Source of the DNA: Weeksella virosa DSM 16922
Lineage (GTDB): Bacteria; Bacteroidota; Bacteroidia; Flavobacteriales; Weeksellaceae
Length of the DNA: 64,000 nt
Assembly: GCF_000189415.1 (NCBI RefSeq)
Contig: NC_015144.1
Location: forward strand, 1,598,001 to 1,662,000
Reading direction: 5' to 3'
Shown: positions 18,337-27,989 of the stretch, one piece after another
Numbering within the stretch: position 1 is the first letter of the stretch
Layout: every line of letters begins with the position of its first letter
Position numbers and translations under genes: made by a program
The notes under the pieces: model-generated
Told to the model about the DNA's origin: nothing
Database searches by the model: none
The model's input: only the letters and a program-made list of their open reading frames with translations

Positions 18337-20565
18337 TTATTTTACCAAAACTTTCTTGCTGATTTGCTCACCTTTATCATTCTTTAGTTGGATAGTGTAA
18401 TTACCTTTTCCGAAACCTTTCATCGAAAGTTGAGTTTCTGTTTCACCTTTTCCAGATAATAATAATTGTCCTGCCGAAGAATAAATTTTATATTCATATT
18501 CTCCGAAATTTTGTGGCGTAGAAATGGTTAGATTATCTTTGGTTGGGTTCGGATAAATGGATACTTTTTGTATATCATTTGTATTGATACCTAATTTTTT
18601 ACGGATTTTGAATACTGTTGATTCTGAGGATGAGAAATTACCTCCTTCTGCCAAAACAGTTCCATTTTCGGTGGTTAGTTTATAGAAACCTTGTCCATAT
18701 GCACAGCAAATTCCATCACCTCCAGAATCGGTAATCTCGAATGTGTAACAATCGTCTTTTGGTAAATTAATGTCGATTGTATAGACTTGGTTGTTTGAGT
18801 AATTGCTGCCAGATTGTACGACCGCGTTTTTAGAATCATACACTTTCCATTTTGTTTCATCTCCAAAATAATCGGTTCTTAGAGTTAGCGTTACTTTATC
18901 AACTTCATGAGATTCTAATATATGAAAAACTTTGGTACGTTCATTGTTTTTTAAGTTTTCATCTTTGTCATAAATGATCTTAGCTTTCAACTCATGATTT
19001 CCGCTTACCAATTCTTTTTCGGGTAAATTAATAGTAATTCTACTTTTAGGTTCTAAACTTCCGTTCCAGGTTATTGTTTTTTCTTCTTCTTGATTGTATT
19101 GATAAACTAGTGTAAAGTTTTCTGCTTTTTCTAAACCTGCATTTCGAACATCAATCGTTGGATTCACAGTTTCTTCACAACTGCTAGCAATGTTTATCGA
19201 AGCAATTCCGAGGTCGAAGTTTTTCTCTTGTGCTTTGTAAACTTCTAATGTCGTAGCGTTTGTGTTATTAGGGTCTAGCCAATCTTTCAATCGAGAAGTA
19301 GGAGTGCCACCGCCTTCCCATGAAACATCAAAACGTCCATAGTTATCATTCTTGGTGTTTGGATTTGTTCCTGCGCACGCAGATTCTCCTCCATACAATT
19401 GTCCTACCAATAAACCATCCTGGTTGAATAATGCTGAGCCAGAAGAACCTCCTTCGGTAACGCCTAAATCCCATTTCGGGATTTCCCAGTTTTTTACACC
19501 ATATCGGTTGCTTATGGTCGGTGAACTATAGTATTGAGAAATTTTCATGATATCTCCAGCTGGGTGATGTAAACCGGTTACCTCGGTCGGAGGCGTTCCT
19601 GTCCGATCCCATCCGGCCCAACTTAGTTCCCATTCTTCTGGTATTTCATTTCTTAATTTTAGTAAAGCAAAATCGGTATTAGCACTTCGGGCAACAATCT
19701 CTGCTCCACTCATACTATAAACTCGAGGTCCATCTCCACTAGGTGCTGTTGTCCCACAATCTGGATTTTCACTTATCCATTTAAAACGAAATGTCCAATT
19801 GGGCGTTCTGCTATTTATGCAGTGATCGGCAGTAAGAAAATAAGGAGTACCATCCTCGGCCGTATTATTTATTAGAGTTCCGCTACACCATGCAGAAGAA
19901 CCACTTAAAATTAGTGCTACAGCTTGTTTTTGATCATCCCAATTATCGCCTGCTGCACAATTAGCATCTATATTACAATCTCCAGAAGAATTGAGATCTT
20001 TGGTATAATCCTTTATGTTTTTTACAGATCGATAACCATGGACAGCTTTGCTAATTCTGAAGGTTGATTGACCAATTTCTGTAAAAGGCTCATAAAATTC
20101 TATCGTTATTTTATCGCCATCAATCAGCCAAGAGCCTACTTCTTTGGTGTCGTTATTTTCTTTGGCACCATAATACCCCAAAAACTGACCAGCTTCGTTA
20201 TGCATATACAACTTGGCATTGGGTGAAAGTTGATATTGATCGAAAACAAAATTTAGGGTTTGTGCATCTTTCGACTCGATCACTATCTGCCAAAGTCTAT
20301 CACCGTTCGGTAGAGTTGTCCAAAGACCATCTCGTGTAGGCTGAATATCAACAGGAAACTCTTTACCAAAACGGAATGGTTTGGTAGGGAGCTTATCATT
20401 TATGGCATCTTCTTTCTGTAACAAATTCATATCAAAAGCTGGTAATTTGTACGTTGGAATAGAAGACTTTTGATGCATTTTTTGGCTATAAATTGTGCCC
20501 ACATCTGTTACTTGACTCCAAGCAATACCTCCTATCAAAAGGAAAGGTAATAAAATTCTTTTCAT
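18337..20565 (-). CDS. Secreted trypsin-like serine protease with T9SS sorting domain
   Basis: The 742-residue protein has a signal peptide (about 1-17), an N-terminal propeptide-like region (18-205), and a chymotrypsin-fold domain with the triad His248 (FLTADHC), Asp298 (NTDFALL) and Ser375 (GGSSGS), resembling lysyl endopeptidase of the S1 family. Cysteines flank the active site. A beta-sandwich region follows (about 450-650), including a Gly/Asp-rich DSGGDGICC motif, and then a type A T9SS C-terminal domain (about 668-742) starting at VSIYPNPTKDN and ending KKVLVK. It is therefore expected to cross the outer membrane by T9SS and be released or surface-bound. Cleavage specificity is not certain. 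Confidence 0.88.
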   Translation of the reverse strand: MKRILLPFLLIGGIAWSQVTDVGTIYSQKMHQKSSIPTYKLPAFDMNLLQKEDAINDKLPTKPFRFGKEFPVDIQPTRDGLWTTLPNGDRLWQIVIESKDAQTLNFVFDQYQLSPNAKLYMHNEAGQFLGYYGAKENNDTKEVGSWLIDGDKITIEFYEPFTEIGQSTFRISKAVHGYRSVKNIKDYTKDLNSSGDCNIDANCAAGDNWDDQKQAVALILSGSSAWCSGTLINNTAEDGTPYFLTADHCINSRTPNWTFRFKWISENPDCGTTAPSGDGPRVYSMSGAEIVARSANTDFALLKLRNEIPEEWELSWAGWDRTGTPPTEVTGLHHPAGDIMKISQYYSSPTISNRYGVKNWEIPKWDLGVTEGGSSGSALFNQDGLLVGQLYGGESACAGTNPNTKNDNYGRFDVSWEGGGTPTSRLKDWLDPNNTNATTLEVYKAQEKNFDLGIASINIASSCEETVNPTIDVRNAGLEKAENFTLVYQYNQEEEKTITWNGSLEPKSRITINLPEKELVSGNHELKAKIIYDKDENLKNNERTKVFHILESHEVDKVTLTLRTDYFGDETKWKVYDSKNAVVQSGSNYSNNQVYTIDINLPKDDCYTFEITDSGGDGICCAYGQGFYKLTTENGTVLAEGGNFSSSESTVFKIRKKLGINTNDIQKVSIYPNPTKDNLTISTPQNFGEYEYKIYSSAGQLLLSGKGETETQLSMKGFGKGNYTIQLKNDKGEQISKKVLVK

Positions 20566-20626
20566 GGGATAATAGTTTTTTACGTTAATGATTTTTTAAA
20601 ATTAGGCTAATTTTTGATAATCTTAT

Positions 20627-20634
20627 TAAATTTG
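20627..20634 (+). promoter_or_regulatory. -7 element upstream of pepD
   Basis: TAAATTTG fits TAnnTTTG, 15 bases before the ATG at 20650. No clear -33 box. It supports the ATG over the TTG at 20614. Confidence 0.45.
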
Positions 20635-20649
20635 ATAAAAATAAAATTC

Positions 20650-22140
20650 ATGTCTGAAATATTTAAATTGGAACCAAAGCCAATCTGGAAAAATTTTCAT
20701 GCTTTGAATCAGATTCCGAGACCATCAAAAAAAGAAGAAAAAGTTCGGCAATTTATCATCGATTTTGGTGAAAAATTAGGCTTAGATGTTTCTACAGATA
20801 AGGTAGGTAACGTGTTGATCAAAAAATCTGCATATCCAGGAATGGAAGATCGTAAGAAAGTTGTTTTGCAATCGCACCTAGACATGGTGACACAAAAAAA
20901 TAACGATATCGATTTTGATTTTGATACTCAACCAATAGAAATGTATGTAGATGATGGCTTTGTGAAAGCAAACGGAACAACTTTAGGGGCTGATAACGGT
21001 ATTGGGGTTGCTGCAATAATGAGTATTCTAGAATCCAAAGAGATTCCTCACCCGGCAATAGAAGCTTTTTTTACTATAGACGAAGAAACCGGAATGACAG
21101 GTGCACTTGGATTACAACCGAATTTCTTGAGTGGAAAAATCTTGTTAAATCTCGATACCGAAGAAGATGATGAATTGGATATCGGTTGTGCAGGTGGTGT
21201 AGATATTACTGCAAAAAAAACATATCCGGTCGAGAAAATAAAAAATAAAACTGCCTTTCAATTGGTGGTAAAAGGTTTGCAAGGTGGGCACTCGGGGATG
21301 CAAATTCACGAGGGATTAGGAAATTCTAATAAAATTTTAGGTAGAATTTTGTACCATACTTTGGCTTATGAACCACAAATTTCTACTGTAAATAGTGGAG
21401 GTTTACGCAATGCCATTCCGCGAGAAGGAATTGTAGAATTTGCGTTAAACGCAGATAAAGAAAACGAATTTCGACAAGTTTTCGAAACCGTGAAAGAAGA
21501 AGTCATAGAAGAATTTTCGACCAAAGAACCAAAACTATCCATCACTCTAGAAAATGTTTCTGTTGCCGAGGGTATGAGTGTTGATGAGTCAACTACATTT
21601 ATTCGTGTATTGAACGCAGCCTTCAGTGGAGTGTTTCGTATGAGTCCAGATGTGGAAGGATTGGTAGAAACGTCGAATAATTTGGCCAGAGTAGAAGTAG
21701 GAGAAGGGAATATCACATTCAAAAATTTGACGCGTTCTTCGGTGGAAAGTGGAAAAGAATATTTGAGTGAAGTAATTCGGTCAATATTCGAATTGGGTGG
21801 ATTTTCGGTCGAATTTTCTGGTTCTTATCCAGGGTGGAAAGCCAACCCAAAATCAGAAATCTTATCGATTATGAAACAACTCTATACAGAGAAATTTGGT
21901 GAAGAGCCAAGAGTTGTTGCTTGTCATGCGGGATTAGAATGCGGGATTATTGGGCGTAATTATCCTGGCTTGGATATGATTTCTTTCGGCCCGAATATTT
22001 ATGGTGCACACTCACCCGATGAGCGTGTAGAAATAAAATCTGTACAGAAGTTTTGGGACTATTTGCTGTTGGTTTTAAAAGAAATTCCGGTCGATGGAGT
22101 AGTTGATTATAGTTGCGAAGTTCCTAAGCAATATTCATAA
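20650..22140 (+). CDS. pepD: Cytosol aminoacyl-histidine dipeptidase (PepD)
   Basis: A 496-residue M20-family metallopeptidase close in length to E. coli PepD (485). Metal-binding stretches are visible: QSHLDMVTQ near residue 73-81, LGADNGIGVAA near 115-125 and the DEETGMTGALG segment near 144-154 with catalytic Glu pair; GGHSGMQIHEG near 211 belongs to the lid domain. It hydrolyses Xaa-His and other dipeptides in the cytoplasm. An in-frame TTG at 20614 would add 12 hydrophobic residues; the ATG at 20650 gives the normal N-terminus and follows a promoter box. A perfect 14-bp hairpin ends the unit. Confidence 0.92.
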   Translation: MSEIFKLEPKPIWKNFHALNQIPRPSKKEEKVRQFIIDFGEKLGLDVSTDKVGNVLIKKSAYPGMEDRKKVVLQSHLDMVTQKNNDIDFDFDTQPIEMYVDDGFVKANGTTLGADNGIGVAAIMSILESKEIPHPAIEAFFTIDEETGMTGALGLQPNFLSGKILLNLDTEEDDELDIGCAGGVDITAKKTYPVEKIKNKTAFQLVVKGLQGGHSGMQIHEGLGNSNKILGRILYHTLAYEPQISTVNSGGLRNAIPREGIVEFALNADKENEFRQVFETVKEEVIEEFSTKEPKLSITLENVSVAEGMSVDESTTFIRVLNAAFSGVFRMSPDVEGLVETSNNLARVEVGEGNITFKNLTRSSVESGKEYLSEVIRSIFELGGFSVEFSGSYPGWKANPKSEILSIMKQLYTEKFGEEPRVVACHAGLECGIIGRNYPGLDMISFGPNIYGAHSPDERVEIKSVQKFWDYLLLVLKEIPVDGVVDYSCEVPKQYS

Positions 22141-22163
22141 ACGCAAATAAGACTCTATAAAAT

Positions 22164-22199
22164 AAAAGAATCGATTATCATAAGGTAATCGATTCTTTT
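22164..22199. terminator. Strong bidirectional terminator after pepD
   Basis: Perfect 14-bp arms AAAAGAATCGATTA (22164-22177) and TAATCGATTCTTTT (22186-22199). It lies between convergent units and can end both. Confidence 0.88.
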
Positions 22200-22222
22200 C
22201 ATTTGATAACGCTATTAATCTA

Positions 22223-22363
22223 TTAATTCAAAAACATCAAGATGTTTTTTGGTAAAGATTCAGTTTTTATAGGCTGAATGGCTTTTGAAAAGTTTAATAA
22301 TGATTGAATAGTTGATTCTTTCGGATTTAAAGCTGTTTTAAACGATGTAAAATTTTTATCCAT
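22223..22363 (-). CDS. Small hypothetical protein (46 aa) downstream of sigma factor
   Basis: A 46-codon gene running from ATG (complement of 22361-22363) to TAA (complement of 22223-22225), 63 bases after the sigma factor stop. The product begins MDKNFTSFKT and contains KESTIQSLLNFSKAIQ and ends in FLN. This pattern (a helix with LLNFSKA followed by a short basic/Pro segment and a terminal Leu-Asn) recalls very small, widespread flavobacterial hypothetical proteins that often follow sigma-factor genes; that is from memory and no function is known. The codon choice matches neighbouring genes. A hairpin overlaps its 3' end. Too short for usual gene-length cut-offs. Confidence 0.6.
   Translation of the reverse strand: MDKNFTSFKTALNPKESTIQSLLNFSKAIQPIKTESLPKNILMFLN
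22230..22249 (-). terminator. Hairpin at the 3' end of the small gene
   Basis: AAAAACATC and GATGTTTTT form a tight hairpin overlapping the last codons of the 46-residue gene; the T-run is part of the descending arm on the minus strand. Confidence 0.4.
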
Positions 22364-22426
22364 TCGATAACATTTAATATTTAAAGTTAAAACGAATAGT
22401 CAATTAAATTATTGTATAAAAACATG

Positions 22427-23020
22427 CTAATCGATTGTTAGAACTAAATCTTTCTCATTAATCAACTTTCTTAAGTTAATCAAAGCATAGCGCATTCTAC
22501 CCAAAGCTGTATTAATACTTACTTCGGTTTCTTCGGCAATTTCTTTGAAAGTTAGATCTCGAAAAATCCTAAGAATCAATACTTCTTTTTGGTCGGCGGG
22601 TAAACAATCAATCAAATCAATAATTTCACTATTAATTTGTTCTTTGATGAGTTTGGTCTCTAAGCATTCATCCAACTGTCCTAGGCAATCGAAAATATTA
22701 TAATCTTCGTTTAGGCTAGAAGATTCACTTACTTTAGGCATTTTTTTATTGGCTCTAAAGTAGTCAATCGTAAGGTTATGTGCAATTCGCTGAACCCATG
22801 GATAGAATTTTCCTTCTTCGTTGTACTTACCGTTTTTTAGAGTAAGAATTACCTTGACAAAAGTATCCTGGAAGATATCTTCTGCTACGTCGCGATTCAA
22901 AACTTTGTTATAAATAGAGCTATAGATTCTGGTTTTGTACCGATTAATTAATGTTTCCAACGCACTTTCATTCCCCGAAATATAAGCGTGTATAATCACA
23001 GAGTCTTCTTCGTATATCAT
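22427..23020 (-). CDS. RNA polymerase sigma-70 family factor (ECF type)
   Basis: The 197-residue protein has sigma region 2 (about residues 15-85, with DVAEDIFQDTFVKVI and the IDYFRANKK promoter-melting segment) and region 4 (about 130-190, with LPADQKEVLILRIFRDLTFKEIAEE and a helix-turn-helix INTALGRMRYAL). No region 1.2 or 3 is present, which fits an extracytoplasmic-function type. No anti-sigma gene is adjacent; instead a 46-residue gene follows. It would direct RNA polymerase to a specific promoter set; the regulon is unknown. A TATATTTG box at 23108-23115 lies upstream. Confidence 0.88.
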   Translation of the reverse strand: MIYEEDSVIIHAYISGNESALETLINRYKTRIYSSIYNKVLNRDVAEDIFQDTFVKVILTLKNGKYNEEGKFYPWVQRIAHNLTIDYFRANKKMPKVSESSSLNEDYNIFDCLGQLDECLETKLIKEQINSEIIDLIDCLPADQKEVLILRIFRDLTFKEIAEETEVSINTALGRMRYALINLRKLINEKDLVLTID

Positions 23021-23107
23021 ATCTACATTGTTTTTGCAAACAAAAAATTGTGTTAATTAATAGAATAGATATGTATCGATACGCAGTATTTTTATTGGTT
23101 TGTTAAA

Positions 23108-23115
23108 CAAATATA
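23108..23115 (-). promoter_or_regulatory. -7 element upstream of the sigma factor gene
   Basis: TATATTTG on the minus strand fits TAnnTTTG and gives a leader of about 80 bases. No -33 TTG at the standard spacing. Confidence 0.4.
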
Positions 23116-23147
23116 AAAAAACATTTAATTGTTTTAGAAAAATTAAC

Positions 23148-23180
23148 AAAAAAGCAACTAAATTTATTAGTTGCTTTTTT
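23148..23180 (-). terminator. gapA terminator
   Basis: Perfect 14-bp arms AAAAAAGCAACTAA (23148-23161) and TTAGTTGCTTTTTT (23167-23180), just downstream of the leftward gapA. Confidence 0.88.
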
Positions 23181-23204
23181 TAACGTTCAATGAATGATTA
23201 TTGT

Positions 23205-24230
<1,026 letters not shown>

Positions 24231-24269
24231 TTATTATTTGGTGAAAATATGTTTGGTAATATTATTTTT

Positions 24270-25241
24270 CTATATCGCTAATATTTTTGCAACCTTAAGT
24301 AATTCATTATCGATAGAATGATGTTTTTGGATAGCTTCCTCAATCGGAGTATAAACAATTTTGTTCGAGCGTAGCCCCGTCATGACATTGGTTTTGCCCT
24401 TCATTAACGCTTCTACAGCCGCAATCCCTAAACGACTTGCTAATACACGATCTTGGCAGCTTGGGTTACCGCCGCGTTGTATGTGACCAAGAACCGTAAC
24501 GCGTATATCATAATCGGGGTGTTTGGCTTTCACTTGCTTAGCCAACTCGTAAACGTTCCCCAACTCTTCACCTTCGGCGACCACGACAATGCTTGATTTT
24601 TTGCCCGATTTTGCAGATTGTTCTAATGATTGAATCAATTCATTGATGTGGTCTTTTTTTTCTGGGATTAAAATGTTTTGTGCGCCAGAAGCAATGCCAC
24701 TATTTAGAGCAATGAAACCTGCATCGCGACCCATAACTTCTACAAAAAAAACACGATCGTGTGAGGTTGCCGTATCACGAAGTTTGTCTACTGCTTCTAC
24801 TACAGTATTAAGAGCAGTATCATAACCAATCGTATAATCTGTTCCAAAAATATCATTATCTATCGTTCCCGGTATACCAATAAAAGGTAGATTGAATTCT
24901 TGATGAAAAATATTAGCGCCCTTAAAAGAGCCATCGCCACCTATAACTATTAAACCATCAATATTATTTTTTTGAATATTTTGATACGCTTTCTTTCGAC
25001 CTTCTATCGTTCTGAACTCTTCAGATCTGGCTGTTTTTAAGATGGTTCCCCCTTGGTTAATGATATTTTTTACAGATCGAGGTCCCAATGTTAGCATATC
25101 GTTTTGTATCAAGCCTTCATATCCTTGTAAAATCCCAACTGATTCTAAGTTGTAATATCTGCAAGATCTGACAACTGCTCGTATCGCAGCATTCATCCCA
25201 GGAGAATCACCACCAGAAGTTAAAACACCAACTCTTTTCAT
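24270..25241 (-). CDS. pfkA: 6-phosphofructokinase (ATP-dependent)
   Basis: From the ATG at 25241 the protein has 323 residues, matching E. coli PfkA (320), and begins MKRVGVLTSGGDSPGMNAAI with the ATP-binding glycine loop. Other PfkA signatures: VIGGDGSFKGA, the catalytic GTIDNDIFGTDYTIGYDTA near 120-140 with the proton-acceptor aspartate, EVMGRDAGF, and GHIQRGG. A GTG six codons upstream (25259) is in frame but gives an unusual N-terminus. The Gly-Asp pair GGDGS in the ATP site favours ATP over pyrophosphate as donor. It phosphorylates fructose 6-phosphate in glycolysis and is cotranscribed with gapA. Confidence 0.95.
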   Translation of the reverse strand: MKRVGVLTSGGDSPGMNAAIRAVVRSCRYYNLESVGILQGYEGLIQNDMLTLGPRSVKNIINQGGTILKTARSEEFRTIEGRKKAYQNIQKNNIDGLIVIGGDGSFKGANIFHQEFNLPFIGIPGTIDNDIFGTDYTIGYDTALNTVVEAVDKLRDTATSHDRVFFVEVMGRDAGFIALNSGIASGAQNILIPEKKDHINELIQSLEQSAKSGKKSSIVVVAEGEELGNVYELAKQVKAKHPDYDIRVTVLGHIQRGGNPSCQDRVLASRLGIAAVEALMKGKTNVMTGLRSNKIVYTPIEEAIQKHHSIDNELLKVAKILAI

Positions 25242-25285
25242 AGTCTTATAATCTTTCACTTCTCCCTAATGTTGCTAAGCTGATT

Positions 25286-25921
25286 TTAATTTTCATCTTC
25301 GTATACCGGGTAGAGAATTCCTTGAGCAAAATCCCGCTGAAGAATTACTTCTATGAAATAGTCTTCGCGTGTTTTTTTAGGGTCAAAAGTTTGTTTTAGG
25401 CTTATATCATAGGCTCCTCCTGCAGTATTCCATAGAAAAGCTTTCATTCCTCCACGTAATTCTTTGATAATGTCATAGGCGGTTTTGTCGGTTTCTCGGT
25501 AAATGAGCTTAGTTAATATTTGACCACGAGACGTGGTTAAATTTTTTAAATTTTTTTCAAACTGGTCCGCTAATAGTGCTTGTCTTTTTTTGATAAATTT
25601 CTTTTGGTCTTTGCGATAATTTAATTTCTCGATCGAATCCGTTACAAAATTATATTCACGCACAGCAGTGCGTACATAAGGCCAAACGTCACGAACTCGT
25701 TGTCTCAACCAAATATAATATTTTTTTTCTAAATCGGTCTTTAGATTTAGAGAATATATTTCCGATTCTTTTAGTTGAATCGTATCCATAAAATCAATTG
25801 ATTGCTTCGATTCTTCTAGACGCAAAGTATCTTTTTTTAGACCAAAATCAATACCGAAAATCTGTGCCGATACTTGCATGCAGCCTAGAAAGGTAAAAAT
25901 CAGGATATAAACAACTCTCAT
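25286..25921 (-). CDS. DUF4294 domain protein, secreted
   Basis: The 211-residue protein has a signal peptide (about 1-19, cut after VSA) and a region of conserved flavobacterial type (about 60-200: KKYYIWLRQRVRDVWPYVRTA, then GGMKAFLWNTAGGAYDISLK) that corresponds to DUF4294. Its function is not known; it would be periplasmic or outer-membrane linked. It starts the leftward unit with pfkA and gapA and is divergent from the M42 peptidase gene, a neighbourhood common in flavobacteria. Confidence 0.75.
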   Translation of the reverse strand: MRVVYILIFTFLGCMQVSAQIFGIDFGLKKDTLRLEESKQSIDFMDTIQLKESEIYSLNLKTDLEKKYYIWLRQRVRDVWPYVRTAVREYNFVTDSIEKLNYRKDQKKFIKKRQALLADQFEKNLKNLTTSRGQILTKLIYRETDKTAYDIIKELRGGMKAFLWNTAGGAYDISLKQTFDPKKTREDYFIEVILQRDFAQGILYPVYEDEN

Positions 25922-25955
25922 ACGTTCTCTTCTACAAAAATTGTTCCCAATTTAC

Positions 25956-25963
25956 TATATTTG
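25956..25963 (+). promoter_or_regulatory. -7 element upstream of the M42 peptidase gene
   Basis: TATATTTG fits TAnnTTTG, 18 bases before the ATG in the divergent spacer. No standard -33 box. Confidence 0.45.
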
Positions 25964-25981
25964 TTCTATACTAAATAAATT

Positions 25982-27073
25982 ATGATGAAAGAGAACCAGT
26001 TATTCGATGAAAAGTCAATGAGCTTTTTAGAAAAATATTTAAACACTGCATCACCAACAGGATTCGAAGTAGAAGGTCAAAAAGTTTGGATAGATTATAT
26101 ACGTCCTTTTGTCGATGAGGTACACATCGATAATTATGGTACTGCTTACGGGGTAATTAATCCAGAAGCAGATTATAAAGTGGTAATAGAGGCTCATGCA
26201 GATGAAATTTCTTGGTTTGTAAACTATATTTCAGATGATGGTTTGATCTATGTAATCAGAAATGGAGGGTCAGATCATATGATTGCACCATCCAAGGTGG
26301 TTAATATTCATACCAAAAAAGGTATTGTAAAAGGTGTTTTTGGTTGGCCAGCAATTCATTTGCGTACTGTAGGAAAAGAAGAATCACCAACTCCAGACAA
26401 AATTTGGATCGATGTAGGTTGCACCTCGAAAGAGGAAGTGTTAGAGTTAGGTGTACATGTAGGATGCGTGATAACTTATCCAGATGAATTTTTTACATTA
26501 AACAATCGTTACTTTGTTTGCCGTGCAATCGACAATCGTATGGGTGGTTTCATGATTGCAGAGGTTGCTCGAAAAATATTCGAACAAAAAGATCAATTGA
26601 ATTTTGGATTATATATTGTGAATGCAGTACAAGAAGAGGTTGGCTTACGTGGAGCTGAAATGATAACACAAACTATCAAACCAGATGTAGCCATTATTAC
26701 CGACGTTACGCATGATACTACTACTCCGATGATTACAAAATCCAAAGAAGGTGAACAAAAATGTGGAGACGGACCTGTGATATATTATGCGCCAGCAGTA
26801 CAAAACAATTTACGAGAATTAATAATCGAAACAGCCGAAAAAGAAAATATTCCATTCCAACGAGCTGCAAGTTCACGTGTAACAGGTACCGATACAGATG
26901 CGTTTGCGTATAGCAATGGTGGGGTACCTTCTGCTCTAATATCATTACCGTTGCGTTATATGCATACTACGGTAGAAATGGTGCATCAGAGCGATGTGAA
27001 AAATGTAATAGAGTTGATTTACTCATCCGTAAAAACTATAGAGAACAAACAAGATTTCAGGTACATTAAATAG
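25982..27073 (+). CDS. M42 family metallopeptidase (glutamyl/cellulase-type aminopeptidase)
   Basis: The 363-residue protein has M42 co-catalytic metal motifs: VVIEAHADEISW (67-78, His72 and Asp74), CRAIDNRMGG (about 180-189), AVQEEVGLRGAEM (about 214-226 with the catalytic Glu pair), a metal-binding Asp in AIITDVTHD and a late MHTTVEMVH histidine. The group contains tetrahedral aminopeptidases that digest oligopeptides in the cytoplasm and proteins once called endoglucanases. Start: two ATGs in tandem at 25982 and 25985; either is possible. Confidence 0.88.
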   Translation: MMKENQLFDEKSMSFLEKYLNTASPTGFEVEGQKVWIDYIRPFVDEVHIDNYGTAYGVINPEADYKVVIEAHADEISWFVNYISDDGLIYVIRNGGSDHMIAPSKVVNIHTKKGIVKGVFGWPAIHLRTVGKEESPTPDKIWIDVGCTSKEEVLELGVHVGCVITYPDEFFTLNNRYFVCRAIDNRMGGFMIAEVARKIFEQKDQLNFGLYIVNAVQEEVGLRGAEMITQTIKPDVAIITDVTHDTTTPMITKSKEGEQKCGDGPVIYYAPAVQNNLRELIIETAEKENIPFQRAASSRVTGTDTDAFAYSNGGVPSALISLPLRYMHTTVEMVHQSDVKNVIELIYSSVKTIENKQDFRYIK

Positions 27074-27135
27074 TTTTTTTGCTACGATGAATAACTATCG
27101 TTTTTTATCCTACCCGTAAAAGAAAAAACAAATTG

Positions 27136-27168
27136 AAAAGTCATGCTCGTAATAGAGTATGACTTTTT
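27136..27168 (+). terminator. M42 peptidase gene terminator
   Basis: AAAAGTCATGCTC (27136-27148) pairs with GAGTATGACTTTTT (27155-27168) with a single wobble; T-run and T-rich tail follow. Confidence 0.75.
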
Positions 27169-27291
27169 ATTTTTAGAGTCTAAATAAATTAAAGATTAAT
27201 ACGTTTAAAACAACTATACGTTTGGTTTCTATTCATCAATTCGCTTAAACTTGTAAAAATTATCCCATCACTAATAATAGAAATCGAAAGC

Positions 27292-27322
27292 TTGGCAACT
27301 CCTACAGAAAAAATTATCTTTG
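27292..27322 (+). promoter_or_regulatory. Promoter of the purN-purH-purD operon
   Basis: TTG at 27292-27294, 20 bases, then TATCTTTG at 27315-27322, the full Bacteroidota consensus, about 50 bases before the purN ATG. Confidence 0.75.
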
Positions 27323-27373
27323 TAAATAATTAAAAAAGTTCGACTTTTTGATTTCCAAAAAAAAATAGATTTC

Positions 27374-27943
27374 ATGAAAATAGCAGTGTTTGTTTCCGGA
27401 GGTGGAACTAATCTTCAGACTCTAATAGATGCCGTAGAAGATGGACGATTACCCAACGTAGAAATTTCTATGGTGATGGCTGATCGAGATTGTTTTGCGA
27501 TAGAAAGAGCACTCGACCATGAAATTAGAACTTATCTACTCGACCGAAAAACTTTCTCAGAAGATGCTCTTCATAATTTAGAAGGTGAAGAAATAGATCT
27601 AATAGTGTTGGCAGGCTTTTTAAGTATCTTATCCAAAGATTTTACCGAAATCTGGAAAAATAAAATGATCAATATTCACCCATCATTGCTGCCAAAATTT
27701 GGCGGTAAAGGTATGTACGGGGCATATGTTCATAAAGCTGTTTTAGAAGCCAAAGAAAAAGTTTCTGGTGCAACGGTACACTATGTAACAGCCGAGGTAG
27801 ACGAAGGTGCAATTATTTGTCAAGGTGAATTTCAGGTAGATGAAAACGATCAACTAGAAGATTTACAACGAAAAGTGTCCGAAGTAGAACAGCGAATTTT
27901 AGTAGAAGCTGTGAAGAAAATCAGTGCTCAATCTTCTCATTAG
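27374..27943 (+). CDS. purN: Phosphoribosylglycinamide formyltransferase (PurN)
   Basis: The 189-residue protein is a folate-dependent GAR transformylase. [12 protein letters not shown] (7-18) binds the phosphate; [13 protein letters not shown] (99-111) carries catalytic Asn100 and His102; [10 protein letters not shown] (139-148) carries Asp143. The size matches the single-domain enzyme (E. coli 212). It formylates GAR in the third step of purine synthesis using 10-formyl-THF. It leads a purN-purH-purD group with 46-base and 36-base gaps and a consensus promoter. Confidence 0.93.
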   Translation: MKIAVFVSGGGTNLQTLIDAVEDGRLPNVEISMVMADRDCFAIERALDHEIRTYLLDRKTFSEDALHNLEGEEIDLIVLAGFLSILSKDFTEIWKNKMINIHPSLLPKFGGKGMYGAYVHKAVLEAKEKVSGATVHYVTAEVDEGAIICQGEFQVDENDQLEDLQRKVSEVEQRILVEAVKKISAQSSH

Positions 27944-27989
27944 AAAGATAAATAGGAAAAACAAAAAAACTTTAAAAACAAATATTCTC

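Larger units (their letters stand above)
27074..27373. other. Intergenic region between M42 peptidase and purN
   Basis: Holds the M42 terminator (27136-27168) and the purN promoter (27292-27322). I see no purine riboswitch-like fold in the short leader (about 45 bases) left after the promoter. Confidence 0.5.

Noticed and set aside
20614-20649. TTG start extending pepD by 12 residues
   Set aside because: Hydrophobic extension is absent from the family and overlaps the promoter box at 20627.
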